Source: Rhodobacterales bacterium CG2_30_65_12
GTDB lineage: Bacteria; Pseudomonadota; Alphaproteobacteria; Rhodobacterales; Rhodobacteraceae
Reading direction: 5' to 3'
Length of the DNA: 5,147 bases
Assembly: GCA_001873585.1 (NCBI GenBank)
Contig: MNZL01000100.1
Span: 1-5,147 of the forward strand
The notes under the pieces are model-generated. The model was not told where the DNA came from. It saw only the letters and a list, made by a program, of their open reading frames with translations, and did no database searches. Positions 1 through 5,147 of this stretch are shown here, piece by piece (the stretch's first letter is position 1; each line of letters opens with the position of its first letter). Position numbers and translations under genes: made by a program.

Positions 1-71
1 CGTGTTGCCGGGTTTTTACCCGAGGGGGGCGGTGAGGGGAAGGCGAAAGCCCGGTAGCCGCGTGGTTTCGG

Positions 72-99
72 GTGACAGCACCGCCGCCGGGGCTATGCT
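72..99 (+). promoter_or_regulatory. weak candidate sigma-70 promoter for the metal transporter gene
   Basis: GTGACA at 72-77 matches the -35 consensus TTGACA at five of six bases. TATGCT at 94-99 matches the -10 consensus at four of six, with a 16-nt spacer. Transcription would begin near 106, leaving a leader of only about 14 nt that starts at the ribosome binding site. The -10 lies in the loop of the stem-loop at 78-115, so such a transcript would lack the left arm of that hairpin. The promoter model and the RNA-hairpin model are therefore alternatives. Matches of this quality arise by chance in GC-rich DNA. Confidence 0.22.
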
Positions 100-115
100 G
101 GCCCCGGAGAGGTGC
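78..115 (+). promoter_or_regulatory. stem-loop that sequesters the ribosome binding site of the metal transporter gene
   Basis: CCGGGGC at 87-93 pairs perfectly with GCCCCGG at 101-107 around a 7-nt loop (94-100). An outer stem, GCACC at 78-82 with GGTGC at 111-115, closes the structure across an internal loop (83-86 against 108-110). The total is 12 Watson-Crick pairs, mostly G-C. The putative Shine-Dalgarno GGAGAGG (106-112) lies inside the right arm, and the start codons at 117 and 120 follow directly. No T-run follows, so a terminator is unlikely. If transcription starts upstream of 78, the structure should restrict translation initiation. The pairing is seen directly; the regulatory role is inference. 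Confidence 0.45.
106..112 (+). promoter_or_regulatory. ribosome binding site deciding the start of the metal transporter gene
   Basis: GGAGAGG is a strong Shine-Dalgarno match. It lies 7 nt before ATG 120 and 4 nt before ATG 117. The spacing favours ATG 120, although the two adjacent ATG codons differ by only one residue. An upstream in-frame GTG at 72 has no comparable site and would add residues of no recognisable family character. Confidence 0.6.
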
Positions 116-119
116 CATG

Positions 120-1106
120 ATGGACGATGTGCTTGCCTTCGCCTTCGGGCCCGACGGATCTGGCAGCGCGGCAGAGCCTGCGGCCCGCGCGGCGGATCAA
201 ACCTCGCCAGAGGGCGGCTTTGCCTGGGTGCATGTGAACGCCTCGCGCCCTGTCGGGCAGGGCTGGCTCGCGGGCGCGGGGTTTGACGCGATCACCCTCG
301 CCGCGCTCACCGCCGCCGAAACCAGGCCGCGCGCCACCTTGCATGGCCAAACCGTGCTGATGGCGCTGCGCGGGGTCAACCTCAACCCCGGCGCCGAGCC
401 CGAAGACATGGTGTCGCTCAGGCTGTTCGTCTCGGCTCGGCTGGTGGTTACGGTGGAACGGCGCGAGCTCAACGCCGTCGATGACGTGATCGCCGGGCTC
501 AACCGGGGGCCGGGGCCGACCAGCCCCGGCGAACTCATTGCCCGGCTTGCGCTCAGGAGCGCCGATCGGGCCGAACCGGTGGTGGCCGCGCTCAACGAAC
601 GGATCGACGATCTCGAAACCGGCAGCGAGTCCAGCGGGGTCGGCGCGACGGAACGTGTCGAACTTGCCGATATCCGCCGCATGGCGATCCTGATGCGCCG
701 CTACATGTTCCCCCAGCGCGACGCGCTCTCCTCGCTCGAAATCGAAGACCTCGACTGGCTCGACCGTCATGCCCGCTCTCGCCTGCGCGAGGCGACCGAG
801 CGCGTGACCCGACTTGCCGAGGATCTCGACGCGATCCGCGACCGCGCCCAGGTGGTGCACGACATGATCATCGACCAGCGCTCGGAAGCGATGAACCGGC
901 AGATGCTGCTGCTCTCGGTCGTCGCGGCCGTGTTTCTGCCGCTGAGCTTTCTCACCGGGCTGCTCGGGATCAACGTGGCCGGCATCCCCGGCGCCGCCAC
1001 GCCGCTGGCGTTCTGGGCCGTAGTCGCGCTGCTCGTCGCCTTGGGCGGCGGGCTCGTGTGGCTGTTCCGCCGGCTGGGGTTTCTGGGCGAACGGCGTGAA
1101 AAGTGA
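120..1106 (+). CDS. zntB: CorA/ZntB-family divalent metal cation transporter
   Basis: This is an inner-membrane metal transporter of the CorA superfamily, 328 residues long, which is normal for the ZntB branch (about 320-330). The large N-terminal cytoplasmic domain (about 1-255) is charged and helical, with the family-like stretch EPVVAALNERIDDLE at about 152-166 and long amphipathic helices at about 175-255. Two C-terminal membrane segments follow (about 262-284 and 295-318), and a short basic tail ends the protein. The first segment ends in GIN at 283-285, the ZntB-type version of the CorA pore signature GMN, followed by VAGIPG where ZntB usually has VGG. CorA-family proteins act as pentamers. 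ZntB moves Zn2+, but substrate cannot be settled from sequence and Mg2+, Co2+ or Ni2+ remain possible. ATG 120 is chosen over ATG 117 by Shine-Dalgarno spacing. The gene appears to stand alone and converges on the Lrp-family gene. Confidence 0.9.
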   Translation: MDDVLAFAFGPDGSGSAAEPAARAADQTSPEGGFAWVHVNASRPVGQGWLAGAGFDAITLAALTAAETRPRATLHGQTVLMALRGVNLNPGAEPEDMVSLRLFVSARLVVTVERRELNAVDDVIAGLNRGPGPTSPGELIARLALRSADRAEPVVAALNERIDDLETGSESSGVGATERVELADIRRMAILMRRYMFPQRDALSSLEIEDLDWLDRHARSRLREATERVTRLAEDLDAIRDRAQVVHDMIIDQRSEAMNRQMLLLSVVAAVFLPLSFLTGLLGINVAGIPGAATPLAFWAVVALLVALGGGLVWLFRRLGFLGERREK

Positions 1107-1195
1107 AAAAAACTATCCCGAAAAGCAAATTTCTACCCCATGAATATCGGAAAATAACAGTGTGTTTCTTGGGTCACGAAATACCTCACGGGGGT
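1107..1195. other. A/T-rich convergent intergenic segment
   Basis: This stretch separates the 3' ends of the metal transporter and regulator genes. It is visibly richer in A and T than anything else in the window, with an A-run at 1106-1112 and repeated AAAA and TTT tracts up to about 1170. A tandem heptamer GTGAAAA (1096-1102 and 1103-1109) spans the transporter stop codon. I see no credible gene. A minus-strand frame is open across it, but it begins inside the regulator gene in another frame and has no ribosome binding site. On the minus strand the A-run reads as a T-run (1112-1106), but no convincing hairpin precedes it. Confidence 0.5.
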
Positions 1196-1216
1196 CCGGG
1201 GGTGTGAAACCCCCGG
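1196..1216. terminator. GC-rich perfect stem-loop between convergent genes, possible bidirectional terminator
   Basis: CCGGGGGT (1196-1203) pairs perfectly with ACCCCCGG (1209-1216) around the 5-nt loop GTGAA. The structure begins 8 nt beyond the stop codon of the Lrp-family gene on the minus strand and lies about 90 nt past the transporter stop on the plus strand. That position suits transcript termination or 3'-end protection for both convergent genes. Neither side carries the T-tract of a classical intrinsic terminator, so the role is uncertain. A second GGGGGT at 1190-1195 could compete for the same ACCCCC. It could instead be one copy of a dispersed intergenic palindrome. Confidence 0.45.
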
Positions 1217-1224
1217 CTGTCCGG

Positions 1225-1656
1225 TCAGCCGCGCCGGTCGATCCGGGTGGAGAGGTGAATGAGGCTTTCGGAGCCGCGCACACCGCCGATCTCGCCGATC
1301 CGGTCAAGCGCGTCGTCAAGCTCAGCGGTGGAGCGGGCGGCGAGCGTTACCACCAGGTCGAACCGCCCCGAGGCGGTATGCGCCGCTTCGACCTGCGTCA
1401 TCGCCTTCAGCCGCGACAGCACCGCCGCCGTGGCGCGCGGCTCGAGCGTGATCAGCACGGTGGCGCGGATCAGTTCGCGCTTGGCGCCGTCGCCGAGGCG
1501 CAACGCATAGCCGGCGATCACGCCGCGCCCTTCCAGCCGGTCGATCCGCGCCTGAACAGTTGAGCGCGCGAGCCCAAGCCTGCGCGCGAGGGTCGCCACC
1601 GGTGCGCGGGCGTTTTCGCCCAGCAGGGCGATGAGCTTCGTGTCGATATCGTCCAT
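1225..1656 (-). CDS. Lrp/AsnC-family transcriptional regulator
   Basis: This is a 143-residue DNA-binding regulator; the family is usually about 150. The N-terminal winged helix-turn-helix opens with MDDIDTKLIALLGENAR, the typical Lrp start, and the helix-turn-helix covers about residues 20-42 (VATLARRLGLARSTVQARID). A linker (GVIAGYALRL) leads to the C-terminal RAM (ligand-binding) domain at about 63-138, with its alternating strands and helices and the family's G-x-F/Y-D motif as SGRFDLVV at about 97-104. Lrp-type proteins form dimers and octamers and bind amino acids through the RAM domain. ATG 1654-1656 is preceded by GAGG (1670-1667) at a 10-nt spacing, which is somewhat long. The gene is divergent from the decarboxylase gene across 119 bp, the usual arrangement for a local regulator, so I infer that it controls that gene and itself. 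The effector is unknown; ornithine, arginine or lysine are reasonable guesses. Confidence 0.93.
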   Translation of the reverse strand: MDDIDTKLIALLGENARAPVATLARRLGLARSTVQARIDRLEGRGVIAGYALRLGDGAKRELIRATVLITLEPRATAAVLSRLKAMTQVEAAHTASGRFDLVVTLAARSTAELDDALDRIGEIGGVRGSESLIHLSTRIDRRG

Positions 1657-1775
1657 CTGGCGGTTGCCTCGTCAAAACGTCGGCAGAATGACGCATTTTC
1701 GCCGCTCTGTCGCTATGAATCGACGGATGCCTGCGACACCGTTTCCATAAGCACGGGGCAAAACGGGAGACAGAC
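1657..1775. promoter_or_regulatory. divergent promoter region between regulator and decarboxylase genes
   Basis: This 119-bp gap separates two divergent start codons and must hold the promoters of both genes unless they are read from further away. For the regulator (minus strand), a weak candidate is GCGACA at 1713-1708 with CATTCT at 1690-1685, spaced 17 nt. For the decarboxylase (plus strand), TATGAA at 1714-1719 is a possible -10, but no good -35 is seen. The region is less GC-rich around 1671-1725. The decarboxylase has a good Shine-Dalgarno, GGGAGA at 1765-1770, 5 nt before its ATG. Exact promoters are not resolved. Confidence 0.55.
1681..1712. promoter_or_regulatory. imperfect dyad, candidate Lrp-type operator
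   Basis: The 13-nt arms 1681-1693 and 1700-1712 are complementary at 9 of 13 positions around the A/T-rich centre CATTTT. The core is CAGA (1684-1687) facing TCTG (1706-1709), with a CG pair (1692-1693 with 1700-1701) flanking the centre and another at the outer ends. Two-fold symmetry with an A/T-rich middle is the usual form of Lrp-family sites, and E. coli Lrp sites likewise carry CAG-like and CTG-like ends. The dyad covers the candidate regulator promoter, which would suit autorepression. The symmetry is seen directly; binding is inference. Confidence 0.35.
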
Positions 1776-2909
1776 ATGAGCCGGTTTCCAGAAGTCTGGG
1801 CGTCGCCGGAGGAGCATCTGCGCGCAGCGCAGCCGCAAGGGCCGGTATTCTACTTTGCGCCGGAGGTGCTGGCGCGCACCGCACGGCGGTTTCGCGCCGG
1901 CTTCGACGGGCTGGTGAGCTATGCCGTCAAGGCCAATCCCGAGCGCGCGGTGCTGGAAAACCTGGTCGCCGCCGGGATCACCGCCTTCGATGTCGCCTCG
2001 CCCGCCGAGATCGCGCTGATCCGCGAGATCGCCCCACAGGCGGCGCTGCATTACAACAACCCGGTGCGCGCGCGCGCCGAGATCGCCGCTGGCGTCGAAG
2101 CGGGCGTGGCATCGTGGTCGGTTGACGGGTTCGGGGAACTTGCCAAGCTGATCGAGCTGGTGCCGACGGGCGAGGAAGTGGCGGTGCGGCTACACCTCGG
2201 GCTCCCGGGCGCGGCCTATGATTTTGGCGAGAAATTCGGAGAAAATCCCGATGACGCGGTGGCGCTGCTGCGCGCGGTGAAGGCGGCCGGTTTCACCCCG
2301 GCGATCACCTTCCACCCCGGCACGCAATGCACCGCGCCGGGGGCCTGGGCGCGCTATATCGAAGCCTCAGCCGAAGTGGCGCGGCGCGCGGAGGTGCGGC
2401 TGGCCCGGCTCAACGTGGGCGGTGGCTTTCCAGCCGACCGGGGCCGTGGCACGCCGCCGCTCGAAGCAATTTTCGCCGCCATCCACGCGGCGCGCGATAA
2501 GGCGTTTGGGTCCGAGGCGCCGGCGCTGGTCTGCGAGCCGGGGCGGGCAATGGTGGCGGAGGCATTTTCGCTCGCCGTGCAGGTCAAGGCGAAGCGCGCC
2601 TGCGGAGCGCTGTTTCTCACCGATGGGATCTATGGTGCGCTCGCCGAGTCGCCGCTGATGGGCGCGGTGGAACGGGTGCGGGTGGTCTCGCCAGATGGCC
2701 TCGCGCGCGAAGGCGCGCCGGTGGCCCGGGTGCTCTACGGCCCAACCTGCGATTCGGTCGACAGGCTGCCCGACCCGGTAACCCTGCCCGGCGATATCGC
2801 TGAGGGCGATACGATCGTGTTTGACGGCATGGGCGCCTATTCCACCGTGACCGCGACCCGCTTCAATGGCTACGGCGCTTACGAGATCGTCACCGTGCGG
2901 GCGCGCTGA
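1776..2909 (+). CDS. odc: fold-III PLP-dependent decarboxylase, probably ornithine decarboxylase
   Basis: This 377-residue cytoplasmic enzyme of the Orn/DAP/Arg decarboxylase group 2 family probably converts L-ornithine to putrescine and CO2. The N-terminal alanine-racemase-like barrel covers about residues 25-265 and the C-terminal beta domain the remainder. Visible active-site motifs are YAVKANP with the PLP lysine at K52, FHPGTQC with the ring-stacking H180, the phosphate-binding NVGGGFP at 213-219, CEPGR at 253-257 with E254, LTDGIYG with D283, YGPTCDSVD with C325 and D326, and GMGAYSTVTATRFNGY with Y355. C-D in the PTCD motif matches ornithine (or ornithine/lysine) decarboxylases; diaminopimelate decarboxylases have C-E there. 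Lysine decarboxylation is therefore not excluded. The ATG at 1776 follows GGGAGA by 5 nt. The gene is divergent from the Lrp-family regulator and converges on the oxidoreductase with a gap of only 7 nt. Unusual details are HPGT where relatives commonly have HVGS, and a compact N-terminus. Confidence 0.9.
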   Translation: MSRFPEVWASPEEHLRAAQPQGPVFYFAPEVLARTARRFRAGFDGLVSYAVKANPERAVLENLVAAGITAFDVASPAEIALIREIAPQAALHYNNPVRARAEIAAGVEAGVASWSVDGFGELAKLIELVPTGEEVAVRLHLGLPGAAYDFGEKFGENPDDAVALLRAVKAAGFTPAITFHPGTQCTAPGAWARYIEASAEVARRAEVRLARLNVGGGFPADRGRGTPPLEAIFAAIHAARDKAFGSEAPALVCEPGRAMVAEAFSLAVQVKAKRACGALFLTDGIYGALAESPLMGAVERVRVVSPDGLAREGAPVARVLYGPTCDSVDRLPDPVTLPGDIAEGDTIVFDGMGAYSTVTATRFNGYGAYEIVTVRAR

Positions 2910-2916
2910 CAGGGGC

Positions 2917-4239
2917 TCAGAGCCGGTCAGAAAGGGCCATCAAAGGCGTGGCCGCCGCCAGCAGCGCGCGGCGGTAGCGGCCAAGCGGAAAGCGCGCAAG
3001 CGGGGCCTGCATCACCGTGGGATAGGGCCGGGCGGGGGCTCGCCCCCGGATGAGATCGGCCACCAGCGCACCGCCATAGGTGGCCATCGCCACGCCGTTG
3101 CCGTGCCAGGCCATCGCGCCCCAGGCGTTTTTCAAGCCGGGAATCGGGCCGACGAAAGGCGTCTGGCCGCGCGCGAGGTTGACCAGGCCCGACCAGGCAT
3201 GCGCCGTTTCCACCCCGGCCCAGGCTGGAAACATCGCCTCGAAATCGGCGCGCATCCGGCGGATCACCCGGGCCTCGCGTGCCGGCTGCGCCCGCAGCCC
3301 GCCGCGCATGCCAAACAGGAAGCGGCCATCGGGCATCAGTCGGAAGTAATGCAAGAGCCGGCGCGAATCGTAGGCCATGAGATCGGAAGTCCAGCCCTGC
3401 TGGGCGCGCTCGTCGGGGGTGATCGGCCGGGTGACCATCACGCTCGATTGCAGCGGCATGAACCGGCCCGCGAGCCAGGGCGGCAGGTTTTCCGAGGAAT
3501 AGCCATTGGTGGCGATCAGCAGGCGGCGGGCGGTAAGGGTGCCGGTGGGGGTCGTGAGGCGGTGGCGTTTGCCGTCGCGGCCAAGCGCCTCAACCGGCGA
3601 ACGGGCGCGAATGTCGGCACCGGCGGCCTGGGCGGCGCGGGAAAGGCCGGCGGCATAGGCACCGGGATCGAGGCCGAAGCCGATCTGCACATGCAGCCCG
3701 CCATGCACGCCATTGGCAGCAAGCCCGCGCTCGGTGAGCGCCGCCGGGGTGAAGATCTCGGCGCCGATCCCATGCGCCTCGTAGCGCGCTTTTTCGGCGG
3801 CGAAACCGCGCGCCATCCGGGCGTTATGCGCCAGCACCACCTCGCCGTGGGAGTGCCGGCCGACCTCGATCCCGTGCGCGGCGATCAGCGCTTCGACCAG
3901 CGCGATCGCCTGTTTCTCGGCCCCGATCCAGAGCGAGGCCTGATCGGACCCGAACCGGCGACTGAGCGTGGCGTGATCGGCCATCGCGCCGCCAAGGCAG
4001 CAAAACCCGCCATTGCGCCCCGAGGCGCCCCAACCGGGGGCCTGCGCCTCAAGCACGGTCACCTGCTCGCCTGCCCGCGCCAGGTGCAGCGCGGCGGAAA
4101 GCCCGGCGTAACCTCCGCCGATCACCGCGATGTCGGTCGCATGGTCGCCCTCAAGCTGGGGCCAGGCGCGATCGAGCCCCCAGGCGCAATTGGCGCGGGG
4201 GCCATCGGAATAGGCGAAGGGCTCCCAGAGACGTTTCAC
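2917..4239 (-). CDS. puuB: FAD-dependent oxidoreductase of the DAO family, PuuB-like
   Basis: This is a 440-residue flavoprotein amine or amino-acid oxidoreductase; E. coli PuuB is about 426. The N-terminal dinucleotide-binding fold reads DIAVIGGGYAGLSAALHLA at about 36-54, with GGGYAG as the phosphate loop and the ribose-binding acidic residue E64 in TVLEA. GWGASGRNGGF (69-79) is typical of the PuuB/OrdL group, and that segment approaches the flavin. Near the C-terminus, a WSG motif followed by WHGNGVAMATYGG closes the FAD site. In E. coli PuuB oxidises gamma-glutamylputrescine to the aldehyde, releasing ammonia and hydrogen peroxide. The same role is inferred here mainly from the adjoining PuuA-like gene. 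The start is GTG (4239-4237), sharing GTGA with the upstream stop codon and lacking a clear ribosome binding site, which points to translational coupling. Related oxidases act on other amines or sarcosine-like substrates, so the exact substrate is open. Confidence 0.85.
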   Translation of the reverse strand: MKRLWEPFAYSDGPRANCAWGLDRAWPQLEGDHATDIAVIGGGYAGLSAALHLARAGEQVTVLEAQAPGWGASGRNGGFCCLGGAMADHATLSRRFGSDQASLWIGAEKQAIALVEALIAAHGIEVGRHSHGEVVLAHNARMARGFAAEKARYEAHGIGAEIFTPAALTERGLAANGVHGGLHVQIGFGLDPGAYAAGLSRAAQAAGADIRARSPVEALGRDGKRHRLTTPTGTLTARRLLIATNGYSSENLPPWLAGRFMPLQSSVMVTRPITPDERAQQGWTSDLMAYDSRRLLHYFRLMPDGRFLFGMRGGLRAQPAREARVIRRMRADFEAMFPAWAGVETAHAWSGLVNLARGQTPFVGPIPGLKNAWGAMAWHGNGVAMATYGGALVADLIRGRAPARPYPTVMQAPLARFPLGRYRRALLAAATPLMALSDRL

Positions 4240-5147
4240 AGCCGGCCAAGGTAGGTGCGGTATTCGATCTGGCTGATCGCCGAGGTGAGCTGGGAAATCT
4301 CGTCGCGGCGCACGGCGGCGTAGATGTCGCGGTAACGGGCCCCGAAGATTGCGGCGGCAGTCTCGGATTCGGCGAAGAGCTCCACGGCGGTGGCCCAGTC
4401 GGCGGTGAGCGGCTCGGCGGTGGTGCCGTGCTCGTCGTCGAGCGGCATGGGCAGCACCAGATCTGGGTTGTCGAACCCGTCGAGGATGCCGCCGAGAATG
4501 GCGGTGAGCACCAGGTAGGGGTTGGTGTCCGCCCCCGAAATCCGGTGTTCAAGCCGCGCTCCGGGGCCGGAAACCTCGGGCACCCGCACCCCGGCGGCGC
4601 GGTTGTCGATCCCCCAATCCGGTGCGTTCGGGGCGAATGAACCGGGCTGGAACCGGCGGTAGGAATTCATGTGCGGCGCAAAGATTGCCTGCATATCGTC
4701 CATCGTGTCGAGGGTGCCGGCAATGGCGCGTTTCAGCATCACGCCGGGCTCATCGCCGCCCTCGTCGAAGATGTTATTCCCTGCGGCATCGAGGATCGAA
4801 ACATGGGCATGCATGCCATTGCCTGGATAGTCGGCGTATGGCTTGGCCATGAAGGTGGCCGACATGCCGTGTTTGCGGGCGGTGGCGCGCACCAGCCGGC
4901 GGAAGGTCAGCGCATCGTCGGCGGCGCGCAGCACGTCGTCGGTGTGGTGAAAGTTGATCTCGAACTGCCCTGGCCCGTATTCGGCGATCAGGGTGTCGGG
5001 GGTCATGCCCTGAGCGATGGCGCCGTCGAGGATATCGTCGAGCACGCCCTCGGTGCGGTCGAGCACGTCGAGATCGTAGTTCTGCGCGATCGGCGAACGG
5101 TCGGGCGGTTCGGGCGCTTCTTCGCGGTCTTCGCGAGGCTTGTAGAG
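4236..5147 (-). CDS. puuA: glutamine synthetase family protein, PuuA-like gamma-glutamylpolyamine synthetase (N-terminus beyond the window)
   Basis: This is the C-terminal 303 residues of a protein usually about 450 long. The frame stays open to the right edge, starting LYKPREDREE, so the true start lies outside; the GTG at 5066 is internal. Visible catalytic parts (numbered from the edge) are EYGPGQFEIN at about 56-65 with glutamates of the metal site, the ATP signature KPYADYPGNGMHAHVS at about 102-117, the arginine-rich NSYRRF and WGIDNRAAGVRVPE at about 161-191, and RLEHRISGADTNPYL at about 198-212. The C-terminus EYRTYLGRL resembles family members from related bacteria. The tyrosine-bearing adenylylation motif of housekeeping GlnA is absent, so this is a glutamate-amine ligase paralogue. 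Putrescine is the likely amine because a PuuB-like gene follows with a 4-nt overlap. Other amines (spermidine, isopropylamine, ethanolamine) are possible. The gene heads an operon transcribed leftward. Confidence 0.87.
   Translation of the reverse strand, partial: LYKPREDREEAPEPPDRSPIAQNYDLDVLDRTEGVLDDILDGAIAQGMTPDTLIAEYGPGQFEINFHHTDDVLRAADDALTFRRLVRATARKHGMSATFMAKPYADYPGNGMHAHVSILDAAGNNIFDEGGDEPGVMLKRAIAGTLDTMDDMQAIFAPHMNSYRRFQPGSFAPNAPDWGIDNRAAGVRVPEVSGPGARLEHRISGADTNPYLVLTAILGGILDGFDNPDLVLPMPLDDEHGTTAEPLTADWATAVELFAESETAAAIFGARYRDIYAAVRRDEISQLTSAISQIEYRTYLGRL

Noticed and set aside
9..22. CGGGT-TTTT-ACCCG hairpin as terminator of an upstream gene
   Set aside because: The stem is only 5 bp, the T's are in the loop, and no T-tract follows the stem.
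1..116. Resemblance of the leader to the 3' part of a cobalamin riboswitch (GGGAAGGCG-like string at 37-45 and GGAGAGGTGCC near 106-116)
   Set aside because: The other conserved boxes of that class are not visible, and the matches are short and GC-biased. A covariance-model search of an extended leader would settle it.
72..119. N-terminal extension of the transporter from GTG 72
   Set aside because: No good ribosome binding site precedes it, the added residues have no family character, and GGAGAGG at 106-112 is well placed for ATG 117/120.
93..860. Minus-strand frame of 255 codons opposite the transporter gene
   Set aside because: It is an antisense shadow with no family signal. The plus-strand frame carries the pore motif and two membrane segments.
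1113..1319. Small minus-strand reading frame across the intergenic region
   Set aside because: It overlaps the regulator gene in another frame, has no ribosome binding site, and its product has no recognisable features. Its openness in the intergenic part is a by-product of sequence composition.
1657..1775. speF-type leader RNA upstream of the ornithine decarboxylase gene
   Set aside because: The gap is only 119 bp, is shared with a divergent promoter, and shows no long structured leader or leader peptide with its own ribosome binding site.
1776..2909. Decarboxylase read as diaminopimelate decarboxylase (LysA)
   Set aside because: The catalytic motif is PTCDSVD with aspartate after cysteine, as in ornithine-type enzymes, not C-E. 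The polyamine-type neighbours also argue against lysine biosynthesis.
2866..4254. Long plus-strand frame of 462 codons opposite the oxidoreductase gene
   Set aside because: It is an antisense shadow of a well-supported FAD enzyme. The product is rich in R, G, A and H with no domain, as expected from GC-rich codon bias.
4236..5066. Ligase gene starting at GTG 5066 as a complete short protein
   Set aside because: The frame continues to the window edge with family-like sequence (LYKPREDREE onwards), and the N-terminal part of the glutamine synthetase fold would be missing. The gene is truncated only by the window.

Overview
The window is 5147 bp of strongly GC-rich DNA. Codon third positions are rich in G and C, genes are packed tightly, and the protein families are typical of an alphaproteobacterium, most likely Rhodobacterales. 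That placement rests on composition and protein flavour only. I see no mobile element, tRNA, rRNA or CRISPR array.

Layout, left to right. (1) 1-119: a leader region ending in a strong stem-loop (78-115) that buries the ribosome binding site of the next gene. (2) 120-1106, plus strand: a CorA/ZntB-family divalent-metal transporter. (3) 1107-1224: a short convergent intergenic region that is conspicuously A/T-rich at first and then carries a perfect 8-bp GC hairpin. (4) 1225-1656, minus strand: a Lrp/AsnC-family regulator. (5) 1657-1775: a divergent control region with an imperfect dyad that is a candidate operator. (6) 1776-2909, plus strand: a fold-III (alanine-racemase-like) PLP decarboxylase, best read as ornithine decarboxylase. 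(7) 2917-4239, minus strand: a DAO-family FAD oxidoreductase resembling PuuB. (8) 4236-5147, minus strand: the C-terminal 303 residues of a glutamine-synthetase-family protein resembling PuuA, which runs off the right edge. Its stop codon overlaps the GTG start of gene 7 by 4 nt.

How the genes fit together (inference). Genes 4 and 6-8 look like a polyamine module. The decarboxylase would make putrescine from ornithine. The PuuA-like ligase would gamma-glutamylate putrescine and the PuuB-like oxidase would deaminate the product, which is the glutamylated route to GABA. The Lrp-type regulator, divergent from the decarboxylase gene, would sense an amino acid (perhaps ornithine or a relative) and control it. 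The metal transporter appears unrelated. All genes belong to recognisable families and I found no clearly new system. The most interesting points are the non-coding structures at 78-115, 1190-1216 and 1681-1712, and the pairing of a putrescine-forming gene with putrescine-consuming genes.
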